From contig QHON01000072.1 of NCBI GenBank assembly GCA_003218815.1, forward strand, positions 1-5,074: 5,074 bases of DNA, in the 5' to 3' direction. Below the pieces are notes generated by a model, which was given only the letters and a program-made list of their open reading frames with translations, searched no databases and was not told where the DNA came from. Positions 1 to 4,892 of this stretch are shown here, piece after piece (position 1 is the first letter of the stretch; each line of letters opens with the position of its first letter). Made by a program: the position numbers and the translations under genes. The stretch is from Verrucomicrobiota bacterium (GTDB taxonomy: Bacteria > Verrucomicrobiota > Verrucomicrobiia > Chthoniobacterales > UBA10450).

Positions 1-1
1 A

Positions 2-271
2 ATGAAATTGACCGGCTATCTTGAGTTCCTGCTCACGGAGATCGGATCGAAAAAGTTTACCTCAATCACACCACACGAGCCGGACGCGCGCGGCTGCCAA
101 CTGTCGATTCTGGCGCACGAGCATCCGAAGAAATTATTCGACGAACTTCAAGCCGCCGATGTGAAATGCGATTTCCGCGAACCGAACGTGATCCGCGTCG
201 CGCCCACTCCACTTTACAACACCTTCCACGAAGTCTGGCGTTTCGCGAAGATTCTCGCCGAGCATCAGTGA
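2..271 (+). CDS. kynU: Kynureninase, C-terminal fragment (5' end outside window)
   Basis: This is the last 89 residues of a PLP-dependent kynureninase, which hydrolyses kynurenine or 3-hydroxykynurenine to anthranilate or 3-hydroxyanthranilate plus alanine in the cytoplasm. The recognisable C-terminal signature is seen in order: LTGYLEFLL (residues 3-11), SITPHEPDARGCQLS (21-35), CDFREPNVIRVAPTPLYNTF (56-75) and VWRF (78-81). The Arg in RVAP (residue 65 of the fragment) probably corresponds to the substrate-carboxylate-binding Arg of characterised kynureninases; that is from family knowledge. Family members are about 400-430 residues, so the Met at position 2 is internal, the true start lies upstream, and the PLP lysine is not in view. 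The stop is TGA at 269-271, and the duplicated region begins only about 5 nt later. Its pathway partner kmo lies about 2.6 kb downstream on the same strand. Confidence 0.9.
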   Translation: MKLTGYLEFLLTEIGSKKFTSITPHEPDARGCQLSILAHEHPKKLFDELQAADVKCDFREPNVIRVAPTPLYNTFHEVWRFAKILAEHQ

Positions 272-321
272 TAAGCCTCGACGGAGCGAGCCGATTATAT
301 CATCAGAAATATCTGTGATTT

Positions 322-330
322 TGGTATAAT
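322..330 (+). promoter_or_regulatory. Extended -10 promoter of duplicated gene 1
   Basis: TGGTATAAT is a perfect extended -10 element (TG-n-TATAAT), with TATAAT at 325-330. At 17-nt spacing the -35 position (302-307, ATCAGA) is poor, as is common for extended -10 promoters. A start point near 337 would give a leader of about 24 nt before the GTG at 361. The element lies about 50 nt after the kynU stop, so the downstream gene probably has its own transcript. This is inferred from sequence only and assumes a sigma-70-type housekeeping factor. Confidence 0.5.
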
Positions 331-360
331 TCACGCTTAGTCTTTGCCAATTTTGCCAAC

Positions 361-1011
361 GTGATTCGAACGTTTGTTTACATCATTGCATTCAGTCTTT
401 GCGTAAGCTCGGTTTGGGCGAAAGACGAGAAATCGATCAAGAAGTTGCGTGACGCGCTCGTGGCGCTCGCGCCTGACGTGGATTCGGGCGAAGCCGAGCT
501 GCTCTCGGTAACGGCGCACACCGCCTCGCGCAGCCTTGCGCGCGAATATGGCCTCGTGTGGTCCCCAATATTTCAGAACTTCCTGATCCACATGGGCAAG
601 CGACAACGTGGCTATTGCGGCCATTATGCGCGTGATATCGGCGAACGCCTTAAAGAGCTCAAGCTCAAGACGCTGGTGCTTCACTGGGGTGCTGCTTTTG
701 CGGGAACCGAAGACGAGAGCAATTGTCTGGTAGTCACCGCACGCAACCAGTCTTTCCAAGACGGCATCGTCCTCGATGGCTGGCGCAAGGCCGGCCGATT
801 ATTCTGGTGCGCAGTGAAAAAGGACTCTGAGTACGACTTAGCGCAGGGTGCCGGGTCGAGAAGGACACGGGCGACCGAATTATTTCGAGCGCAACGTCCA
901 GAACGTCCACCCGCCTATTACGGGATCACGGCATGGAAAGAAGACCCGCTCTACACCGCTTGGCTACACGACTACGAACGCGCTTGGGAATGGCAACCTA
1001 CGGCACGGTAA
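361..1011 (+). CDS. Secreted conserved hypothetical protein, possible transglutaminase-like fold (copy 1)
   Basis: This is a 216-residue protein of unknown function. Residues 1-20 look like a Sec signal peptide: Arg at position 3, a hydrophobic core VYIIAFSLCVSSV, and a V-W-A site before Lys21. The product is therefore probably periplasmic or exported. The body contains LIHMGKRQRGYCGHYARDI (75-93, Cys86), LVLHWGAA (105-112, His108), LVVTA (123-127) and GIVLDGWRKAGRLFW (135-149, Asp139). I associate this layout with a conserved bacterial family resembling the Cys-His-Asp transglutaminase/papain-like core. That is inference; no activity is shown. The region around 165-184 is Arg-rich and 13 residues longer than in copy 2. 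The GTG start is chosen because the signal peptide begins there and the same start is kept in copy 2. No Shine-Dalgarno sequence is visible (TTGCCAATTTTGCCAAC precedes it). The stop is TAA. Confidence 0.8.
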   Translation: MIRTFVYIIAFSLCVSSVWAKDEKSIKKLRDALVALAPDVDSGEAELLSVTAHTASRSLAREYGLVWSPIFQNFLIHMGKRQRGYCGHYARDIGERLKELKLKTLVLHWGAAFAGTEDESNCLVVTARNQSFQDGIVLDGWRKAGRLFWCAVKKDSEYDLAQGAGSRRTRATELFRAQRPERPPAYYGITAWKEDPLYTAWLHDYERAWEWQPTAR

Positions 1012-1107
1012 TTTTGCGATAGGCCAACACGCCTTGCGGTCACCTTATCTTCAAGAATGCAGCTCGGCAGAGCGAGCCGACTATATCGTCAGAAATATCT
1101 GTGATTT

Positions 1108-1116
1108 TGGTTTAAT
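1108..1116 (+). promoter_or_regulatory. Extended -10 promoter of duplicated gene 2 (weaker)
   Basis: TGGTTTAAT is the counterpart of TGGTATAAT in unit 1, at exactly the same distance from the start codon. One base (A to T at the second position of the hexamer, the most conserved -10 position) is changed. If unit 1's element is the real promoter, copy 2 would be expected to start transcription less efficiently, or to rely on read-through from copy 1. No terminator-like hairpin with a T-run lies between the two genes. Confidence 0.4.
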
Positions 1117-1146
1117 TCACGGTTAATCTTCACCAATTTTGCCAAC

Positions 1147-1758
1147 GTGATTCGAACGTTTGTTTTCATCATTGCATTCGGTCTTTGCGTAAGCGCGGTT
1201 TGGGCGACAGATGAGAGATCAATCAGGAAGTTGCGTGACGCGCTCGTGACGCTCGCGCCTGACGTGGATCCGGGCGAAGCCGAGCTGCTCTCGGTAACGG
1301 CGCACACCGCCTCGCGCAGCCTTGCGCGCGAATATGGCCTCGTCTGGTGCCCGGCGTTTCAGAACGTACTGATCCACATGGGCAAGCGACAACGTGGCTA
1401 TTGTGGCCATTATACGCGTGATATCGGCGAACGCCTGAAAGCGCTCAAGCTCAAGACGCTGGTGCTTCACTGGGGTGCTGCTTACGCGGGAACCTTGGAC
1501 GAGAACAATGGTCTGGTAGTCACCGCACGCAACCAGCCTTTCGAGAACGGCATCGTCCTCGATGGCTGGCGCAGGGCCGGCCGGTTATTCTGGTGTCCAC
1601 TCAAAGAGGACTCTCAGTACGACTCAGGACAGGGGGCCCGGTGGAGGGCAAGTCACCACGGCTATTACGGGATCACGGCATGGAAAGAAGACCCGCTCTA
1701 CACCGCCTGGCTGCAGGATTACAAACACCTTTACGAATGGCAACCTACGTCGCGGTGA
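1147..1758 (+). CDS. Secreted conserved hypothetical protein, possible transglutaminase-like fold (copy 2)
   Basis: This 203-residue paralogue is the tandem duplicate of the 361-1011 product. Over the first 164 residues I count 27 amino-acid differences (about 84% identity). It then lacks a 13-residue Arg-rich stretch and realigns at YYGITAWKEDPLYTAWL. The signal peptide is retained (residues 1-20, ending V-W-A). Cys86 in RGYC, His108 in LHWGAA and Asp139 in VLDGWR are all conserved, which argues that the reading frame is maintained. Function is unknown. The position between TLDE and LVVTA reads NNG here and SNC in copy 1, where I recall His-Asn in more distant relatives. The GTG start and absent Shine-Dalgarno match copy 1. 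Its 3' end overlaps the false C-terminus of the broken minus-strand gene (stop at 1745-1747). Confidence 0.8.
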   Translation: MIRTFVFIIAFGLCVSAVWATDERSIRKLRDALVTLAPDVDPGEAELLSVTAHTASRSLAREYGLVWCPAFQNVLIHMGKRQRGYCGHYTRDIGERLKALKLKTLVLHWGAAYAGTLDENNGLVVTARNQPFENGIVLDGWRRAGRLFWCPLKEDSQYDSGQGARWRASHHGYYGITAWKEDPLYTAWLQDYKHLYEWQPTSR

Positions 1759-1972
1759 TTTTGCAGGTATGAGCGAAGTGCCGCTCAAGCACTGTTTCGT
1801 CTTCTTTCGTCCAATTCGAATCCGAATAGAGCCGCGGTACGAGCCGCAACACATAGATGAATTGCTTAGGTTTTTCAGCCTTCGGTGCTTGAGCAGGCAA
1901 GGATTGACCAATTGTGAAAGTGCAGACCAGTGGAATGATGAATCGGAGATAAGACATAACAGTGTTTTTCAT
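1745..1972 (-). pseudogene. Truncated secreted YciI-like protein (5' part only)
   Basis: The open frame encodes 75 residues from ATG at 1972 (a TTG at 1978 is in frame but less likely). It begins with a signal peptide, MKNTVMSYLRFIIPLVCTF through ..LPAQA, near residues 1-29. A KPKQFIYVLRLVPRL motif and WTKEDETVLERHFAH follow. This matches the start of exported YciI-like (YCII-related) proteins, which in my memory continue past 'HF..L' for another 70 or so residues. Here similarity stops after HFAH, and the frame runs eight residues (TCKITAT) into the end of the duplicated unit before a TAG. The break falls at about 1764-1770, the right edge of repeat unit 2. I infer that the duplication or an associated deletion removed the 3' half. 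The remaining part still has a good promoter. It lies downstream of, and on the same strand as, the MOSC gene. Confidence 0.6.
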
Positions 1973-1980
1973 TTCCAACA

Positions 1981-2039
1981 GGATTTCCGGATTAAACCCG
2001 AATTAGAATTATACAAAATCCACCGAATCCGGTTAATCC
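1981..2039. repeat. Imperfect inverted repeat around the yciI-like promoter
   Basis: The left arm GGATTTCCGGATT (1981-1993) pairs with the right arm GAATCCGGTTAATCC (2025-2039), whose reverse complement is GGATTAACCGGATTC. The arms match apart from one substitution and one extra base. The -35 box of the minus-strand promoter sits in the right arm, the -10 box in the spacer, and the left arm lies just downstream of the expected start point. It could be a paired operator, a structured 5' leader, or coincidence in an intergenic stretch. Confidence 0.4.
2008..2036 (-). promoter_or_regulatory. Sigma-70-type promoter of the truncated yciI-like gene
   Basis: On the minus strand, TTAACC (2036-2031, four of six matches to TTGACA) is followed by a 17-nt spacer and a perfect TATAAT (2013-2008). 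The predicted start near 2001 gives a leader of about 30 nt before the ATG at 1972. It is the best-formed promoter in the window by consensus and spacing. It now drives a gene fragment and would transcribe antisense into duplicated gene 2. Confidence 0.55.
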
Positions 2040-2083
2040 CCGTCTTTTCTTTTTCCAACCGGCGAACTTTCTTCTCATTGGAA

Positions 2084-2731
2084 CTAACCGATCTGCTTAT
2101 CGAGCTGATGTTGAAAATAGCCCTTCCAACTTTTAGGAAGCGCTTCGACTTCGATTGCTCGGCGCAAACTTTTCAGATCGTCTTTCTGAAAAACATAAAG
2201 ACGCGTGATATCGGCCACGCTGATATCTTGTTGCTCATGGCCGATTAATTTTATCGCGTCACTGGTAACAACCATCCCCTCACGAACCACGGCGAAATAG
2301 AAACCGGTGCGGCGACTGGCCAGAAACCGCTTAATGATGTCAGGACGACCAAACTTTATGCCCAGTTTGTAGCAGGGCATTCGTGGTTCCGTAACCATGA
2401 CTTCCGTTTCGCCGATTCCAAATCTGTCCCCGATGTAAATGGCTTCCTCAAGCAATCCCTCGGTCGTGAAATTTTCTCCGAACATGCCCCATGGCAGATC
2501 GACTCCGGGGAACTCTGTTCGCCAATAGCCGTAGTGCTCCGACGGATACGCGTAAACTGCTTTAGTAACGCCGCCGTGGACAGTGAGATCCGCTTGTCGA
2601 TCGCCCTCCAAGTTTAGCGTGCGCATCATTACCGGTGCGTTGACCGGCTCCTTGAAAATTCCTGTCGTGACAATCTTGCCTTGCCAGGTCACTTCCCTCG
2701 GCAATCCAACATTCACCGACAAGATTTTCAT
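2084..2731 (-). CDS. MOSC domain-containing protein, YiiM type
   Basis: This is a complete 215-residue MOSC-domain protein. MOSC domains occur in molybdenum cofactor sulfurases and in reductases that bind a sulfurated molybdenum cofactor; YiiM-type proteins reduce N-hydroxylated compounds. Visible motifs are the N-terminal strand MKILSVNVGLPREV, LEGDRQADLTVHGG (residues 41-54), YPSEHYGYW (62-70), WGMFGENFTTEGL (81-93) and TEPRMPCYKLGIKFG (114-128). The last contains Cys120, the expected cofactor-ligating Cys. It is followed by a helical C-terminal extension (about 170-212) consistent with the YiiM '3-alpha' domain. Length is typical for the family. The ATG at 2731 is supported because the MOSC strand begins at once; only a weak GAAG lies upstream. 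It is transcribed divergently from kmo, with 171 nt between them, and sits upstream of the broken yciI-like gene. The exact substrate is unknown. Confidence 0.88.
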   Translation of the reverse strand: MKILSVNVGLPREVTWQGKIVTTGIFKEPVNAPVMMRTLNLEGDRQADLTVHGGVTKAVYAYPSEHYGYWRTEFPGVDLPWGMFGENFTTEGLLEEAIYIGDRFGIGETEVMVTEPRMPCYKLGIKFGRPDIIKRFLASRRTGFYFAVVREGMVVTSDAIKLIGHEQQDISVADITRLYVFQKDDLKSLRRAIEVEALPKSWKGYFQHQLDKQIG

Positions 2732-2902
2732 GATTCTTCAACTGTCTCACCTGTGATCCTGTCAGCAACCGAATCCCGTTTTTCTGTCATCCCGGTTGGA
2801 TTCGCACGCTCCCGCTTGCTCTCCGATTAATGACTCATCCCGGCCCCGAGTCTACCGGCTTCCCGGCTCGCCGTGTTTCTGGGTTCGTGATTAAGTTTAC
2901 TT
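2732..2902. promoter_or_regulatory. Divergent intergenic region between the MOSC gene and kmo
   Basis: These 171 nt must carry the promoter for the MOSC gene and probably one for kmo, but I see no consensus -35/-10 pair on either strand. It contains a perfect 7-bp inverted repeat, CGAATCC (2770-2776) and GGATTCG (2798-2804), with a 21-nt spacer. ACCGAATCCCGTT (2768-2780) differs at one base from ACCGAATCCGGTT (2022-2034) upstream of the other minus-strand gene. A GC-rich stretch of short CCGG-type repeats lies at 2839-2873. Confidence 0.35.
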
Positions 2903-4255
2903 GTGGCGAAGTTTATTCTAATCGGCAGCGGTTTGGCCGGCGGATTACTTGCTGCGTATCTAGGACGGCGTGGGTACGACGTCGATCTTTATGAGCGGCG
3001 GGCCGACCCACGCGAAGGAAATATCATTGGCGGACGATCGATCAATCTCGCGCTCTCAACGCGCGGGATTCACGCACTCGAGCAGCTCGGCATCGCCGAC
3101 GAAGTGCTGCAGCACGCTATCCCGATGCGCGGCCGAATGATCCACGATAAACCCGGTAATCTTCATTTCGCGCCGTACGACGTCGATCCGAACAAGCACA
3201 TCAACTCAATCGGCCGGGCGGCGCTCAACACGGCGGTGATCGAAGCAGCGCAGCGTTATCCGAACGTGCGAGTCCATTTCAGTCATCGTTGCACCGATGT
3301 CGATCTCGACTCGGGAACGGCTGAGCTCGTCGACTCTTCTGTAGAGGCAGGCGTGTCGCCTGCAGATCCTGTTCGTCAAGTAATCGAGGTCAGCGCCGAT
3401 ACCATCATTGGCGTGGATGGCGCGTTCTCTGCCGTGCGCCAATCGATGCACAAGAAACTCGCGGATTTCGAGTATGACGAAAGTTATCTCGCTCATGGTT
3501 ACAAAGAGCTCACCATCCCGCCTGCACTGGATGGTTCCTGGCGAATGGAAAAAGAAGCGTTGCACATCTGGCCGCGCAAAAGTTTTATGATGATCGCGTT
3601 GCCGAACCCGGACGGATCGTTCACCTGCACGCTCTTTTGGGAATTCGAAGGGCCGCGCAGCTTTGCCTCAACCAAGACTGACGACGACGTTCGTCGATTT
3701 TTCGACGAAGAATTCCCCGATGCCGTACCGCTCATGCCGGCATTGCTCGAAGATTTTAAAAACAATCCGACCGGATCACTAGTGACCATTCGTTGCGCGC
3801 CCTGGTACCATAAAGACAAGGTCGCGCTGGTTGGCGACGCCGCCCACGCTGTCGTCCCGTTCTACGGCCAGGGAATGAACGCTGCGTTCGAAGATTGCGT
3901 CGTGCTAGACGAATGCCTCGCCGAATTCCCGGACAACCGGGAGCGTGCCTTCGCCGAATACTTCGCGAGGCGGAAGGAGAATGCCGACGCGCTCGCCGAT
4001 CTTGCCGTGGAGAACTTCATCGAGATGCGCGACAAAACCGCATCGAGAACATTTCGCGCGAAAAAGAAACTCGACCATGCGCTCGAAGCCGCACTACCAG
4101 GTATTTATCTGCCCCTTTACACGATGGTCACATTCACGCGCATTCCTTACGCCGAAGCCGCACAACGCGCCCGCCGACAGGACTCGATAATTTATACCGG
4201 TCTTACTTTGATATCGGCCATCATAGTGGCCTTGTTGATTCATTTTATCGCGTGA
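2903..4255 (+). CDS. kmo: Kynurenine 3-monooxygenase (FAD-dependent) with C-terminal hydrophobic anchor
   Basis: This 450-residue flavoprotein hydroxylates L-kynurenine to 3-hydroxykynurenine using NADPH and O2. The N-terminal FAD fold shows GSGLAGGLLAAYLGRRGY (8-25), YERR (30-33) and GGRSINLALSTRG (43-55). MRGRMIH (75-81) and PYD (91-93) supply Arg78 and Tyr92, matching the substrate-binding Arg84/Tyr98 of the Pseudomonas fluorescens enzyme. The second FAD motif is VALVGDAAHAVVPFYGQGMNAAFED (307-331, in two parts VALVGDAAHAVVPF and YGQGMNAAFED). ENFIEMRDK (370-378) gives Asn371/Glu374, and YLPLYTMVTF gives Tyr406, equivalent to Asn369/Glu372/Tyr404. The Arg-Asn spacing is 8 residues longer than in that enzyme, consistent with an insertion at about 146-158. 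Residues 428-449 form a membrane-spanning segment. The GTG start is chosen because the FAD strand begins immediately; no Shine-Dalgarno is seen. Confidence 0.95.
   Translation: MAKFILIGSGLAGGLLAAYLGRRGYDVDLYERRADPREGNIIGGRSINLALSTRGIHALEQLGIADEVLQHAIPMRGRMIHDKPGNLHFAPYDVDPNKHINSIGRAALNTAVIEAAQRYPNVRVHFSHRCTDVDLDSGTAELVDSSVEAGVSPADPVRQVIEVSADTIIGVDGAFSAVRQSMHKKLADFEYDESYLAHGYKELTIPPALDGSWRMEKEALHIWPRKSFMMIALPNPDGSFTCTLFWEFEGPRSFASTKTDDDVRRFFDEEFPDAVPLMPALLEDFKNNPTGSLVTIRCAPWYHKDKVALVGDAAHAVVPFYGQGMNAAFEDCVVLDECLAEFPDNRERAFAEYFARRKENADALADLAVENFIEMRDKTASRTFRAKKKLDHALEAALPGIYLPLYTMVTFTRIPYAEAAQRARRQDSIIYTGLTLISAIIVALLIHFIA
3341..3366. repeat. Palindromic element embedded in-frame in kmo
   Basis: GCAGGCG (3347-3353), loop TGT, and CGCCTGC (3357-3363) form a perfect 7-bp stem. 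TCTG (3338-3341) and CAGA (3363-3366) add outer symmetry. It is translated as V-E-A-G-V-S-P-A-D within residues 147-155 of Kmo, in a loop between the 'TDVDLDSGTAELVD' strand and 'IEVSADTIIGVDGAFSAVR'. Family members normally have only a short turn there. The sequence resembles short dispersed palindromes found in and between genes of some soil bacteria, recalled from memory. It appears to be an inserted repeat tolerated as a surface loop. Confidence 0.6.
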
Positions 4256-4377
4256 TGACCCGATTAAATCTGCAATTGGGCGTGCGATGTTGGAACCTTA
4301 GTGTTGGGTGTTTGCTTCTTCTTGGGCTTTGGTCTCTTTACGATTGGGATATTGACAGCTTAAACTGCAACGCGTGA
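4255..4377 (+). CDS. Possible small membrane peptide bridging kmo and the SnoaL-like gene
   Basis: A 40-residue open frame starts at ATG 4255, sharing one base with the kmo stop (TGATG). It ends at TGA 4375-4377, overlapping the GTG start of the next gene by 4 nt (GTGA). Both junctions are of the kind used for translational coupling. The peptide has a hydrophobic stretch, VGCLLLLGLWSLYDW, near residues 17-31 after a short basic N-terminus (Arg3, Arg11), so it could be a single-pass membrane peptide. I recognise no family and no Shine-Dalgarno is visible. The alternative is that these 118 nt are an ordinary intergenic spacer that happens to be open. Confidence 0.3.
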   Translation: MTRLNLQLGVRCWNLSVGCLLLLGLWSLYDWDIDSLNCNA

Positions 4378-4892
4378 GTACGGATCTAGCCCAAGAGGCC
4401 TGCGACCGGTATGAAATTGCCGACACATTGCATCGGTATGCCTTCGGTCTCGACCATGGTGATGCAGATTCCCTGGCGTCGGCGCTAACGGAGAACTGCC
4501 TTTTCGATTTCAGACCCGCGGGCAGGAAACTTGGAATCGATTTCCCCAGGCTGACCGGGCGCCAAGCCATTGTGGACGCTCTTCTTCCGCTCCTCGGCCC
4601 GCTCGACACCAGTCACGCGGCCAGCAATATGCAGATCGAAATCAGTGGCGATTCGGCGGCGTTGTATGCGTATGTGATGTCTCAACATTTCATGCCGCGA
4701 CAAGGGTCGCTTCGCGGATCAGAATACGCGCTCTTGATGAATCGCTATGATTGCGAGCTAGTGCGAGACGGACAGAAATGGCGTTTTACGCGTGTGATGA
4801 TTGACAATGCATGGGCGCAAGGTGACCCAGAAATTCTCAATGCGCTGGCGACTCATCGAGCGTTAACTACAAAATCAAAGCCGCCGAAATGA
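4374..4892 (+). CDS. SnoaL/NTF2-like domain protein
   Basis: This 172-residue protein has the cone-shaped alpha+beta fold shared by SnoaL-like, scytalone-dehydratase-like and ring-hydroxylating dioxygenase beta-subunit-like proteins. Visible features are the N-terminal helix pair DRYEIADTLHRYAFGLDHGD (11-30), then DSLASALTENCLFDF (32-46), and TGRQAIVDAL (61-70). These are followed by SHAASNMQIEISGDSA (80-95), which contains His81, and YDCELVRDGQKWRFTRVMID (125-144). His81, Tyr22 and Asp27 fall where such proteins often have pocket residues. Length is typical of a stand-alone domain. The specific substrate cannot be told; the place after kmo hints at aromatic metabolism but does not prove it. 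The GTG start gives the usual distance to the first helix. A TTGACA at 4352-4357 lies too close to serve as its -35. No terminator follows. Confidence 0.75.
   Translation: MSTDLAQEACDRYEIADTLHRYAFGLDHGDADSLASALTENCLFDFRPAGRKLGIDFPRLTGRQAIVDALLPLLGPLDTSHAASNMQIEISGDSAALYAYVMSQHFMPRQGSLRGSEYALLMNRYDCELVRDGQKWRFTRVMIDNAWAQGDPEILNALATHRALTTKSKPPK

Larger units (their letters stand above)
277..1017 (+). repeat. Tandem direct repeat, unit 1 (promoter plus gene)
   Basis: This is the first of two direct repeats. Similarity to unit 2 begins at 277 (CTCGACGGAGCGAGCCGA, against CTCGGCAGAGCGAGCCGA at 1063) and runs at a constant offset of 786 nt through the upstream region. It continues through the whole coding sequence and ends at ATTTTGC (1011-1017) just past the stop codon. 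The 84 nt before the start codon differ from unit 2 at 9 positions by my count. Unit 1 is 39 nt longer than unit 2 because of one in-frame length difference near the 3' end of the gene. No terminal inverted repeats or transposase were seen, so this is a gene duplication rather than a recognisable insertion sequence. Confidence 0.9.
1063..1764 (+). repeat. Tandem direct repeat, unit 2 (promoter plus gene)
   Basis: This is the second copy of the unit at 277-1017, separated from it by 45 nt (1018-1062) that resemble neither flank. Similarity starts at CTCGGCAG (1063) and ends at ATTTTGC (1758-1764). Immediately beyond that point the minus strand reads as the body of a truncated YciI-like gene, so the right edge of this unit coincides with a gene break. 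A short GCTCG-gcagag-CGAGC inverted repeat (1062-1077) sits at the left edge and is less perfect in unit 1. Confidence 0.9.

Noticed and set aside
337..759. Minus-strand open frame of 140 codons opposite duplicated gene 1 (and a shorter equivalent at 1219-1470)
   Set aside because: They are mirror frames of the GC-rich duplicated genes. The similarity between them follows from the duplication, and they have no start context.
1562..2248. Plus-strand open frame of 228 codons across the end of duplicated gene 2 and the region after it
   Set aside because: It begins inside the duplicated gene in another frame, runs antisense to the yciI-like fragment and the end of the MOSC gene, and its translation resembles no family and has no secretion or domain pattern.
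3327..3377. TCGTC direct repeats flanking the palindrome in kmo as a target-site duplication
   Set aside because: The two copies are 46 nt apart, which is not a multiple of three, so an insertion with this duplication would have shifted the kmo frame. A 5-bp match is also easily found by chance.
4216..4245. GGCCA-tcatag-TGGCC hairpin followed by a T-rich stretch as a terminator
   Set aside because: It lies inside the kmo coding sequence for the membrane segment, the stem is only 5 bp and the following bases are not a continuous T-run.
4352..4380. Consensus -35 TTGACA upstream of the SnoaL-like gene
   Set aside because: The matching -10 position falls on or after the GTG start and reads TGAGTA, so it cannot be a normal promoter for this start codon.
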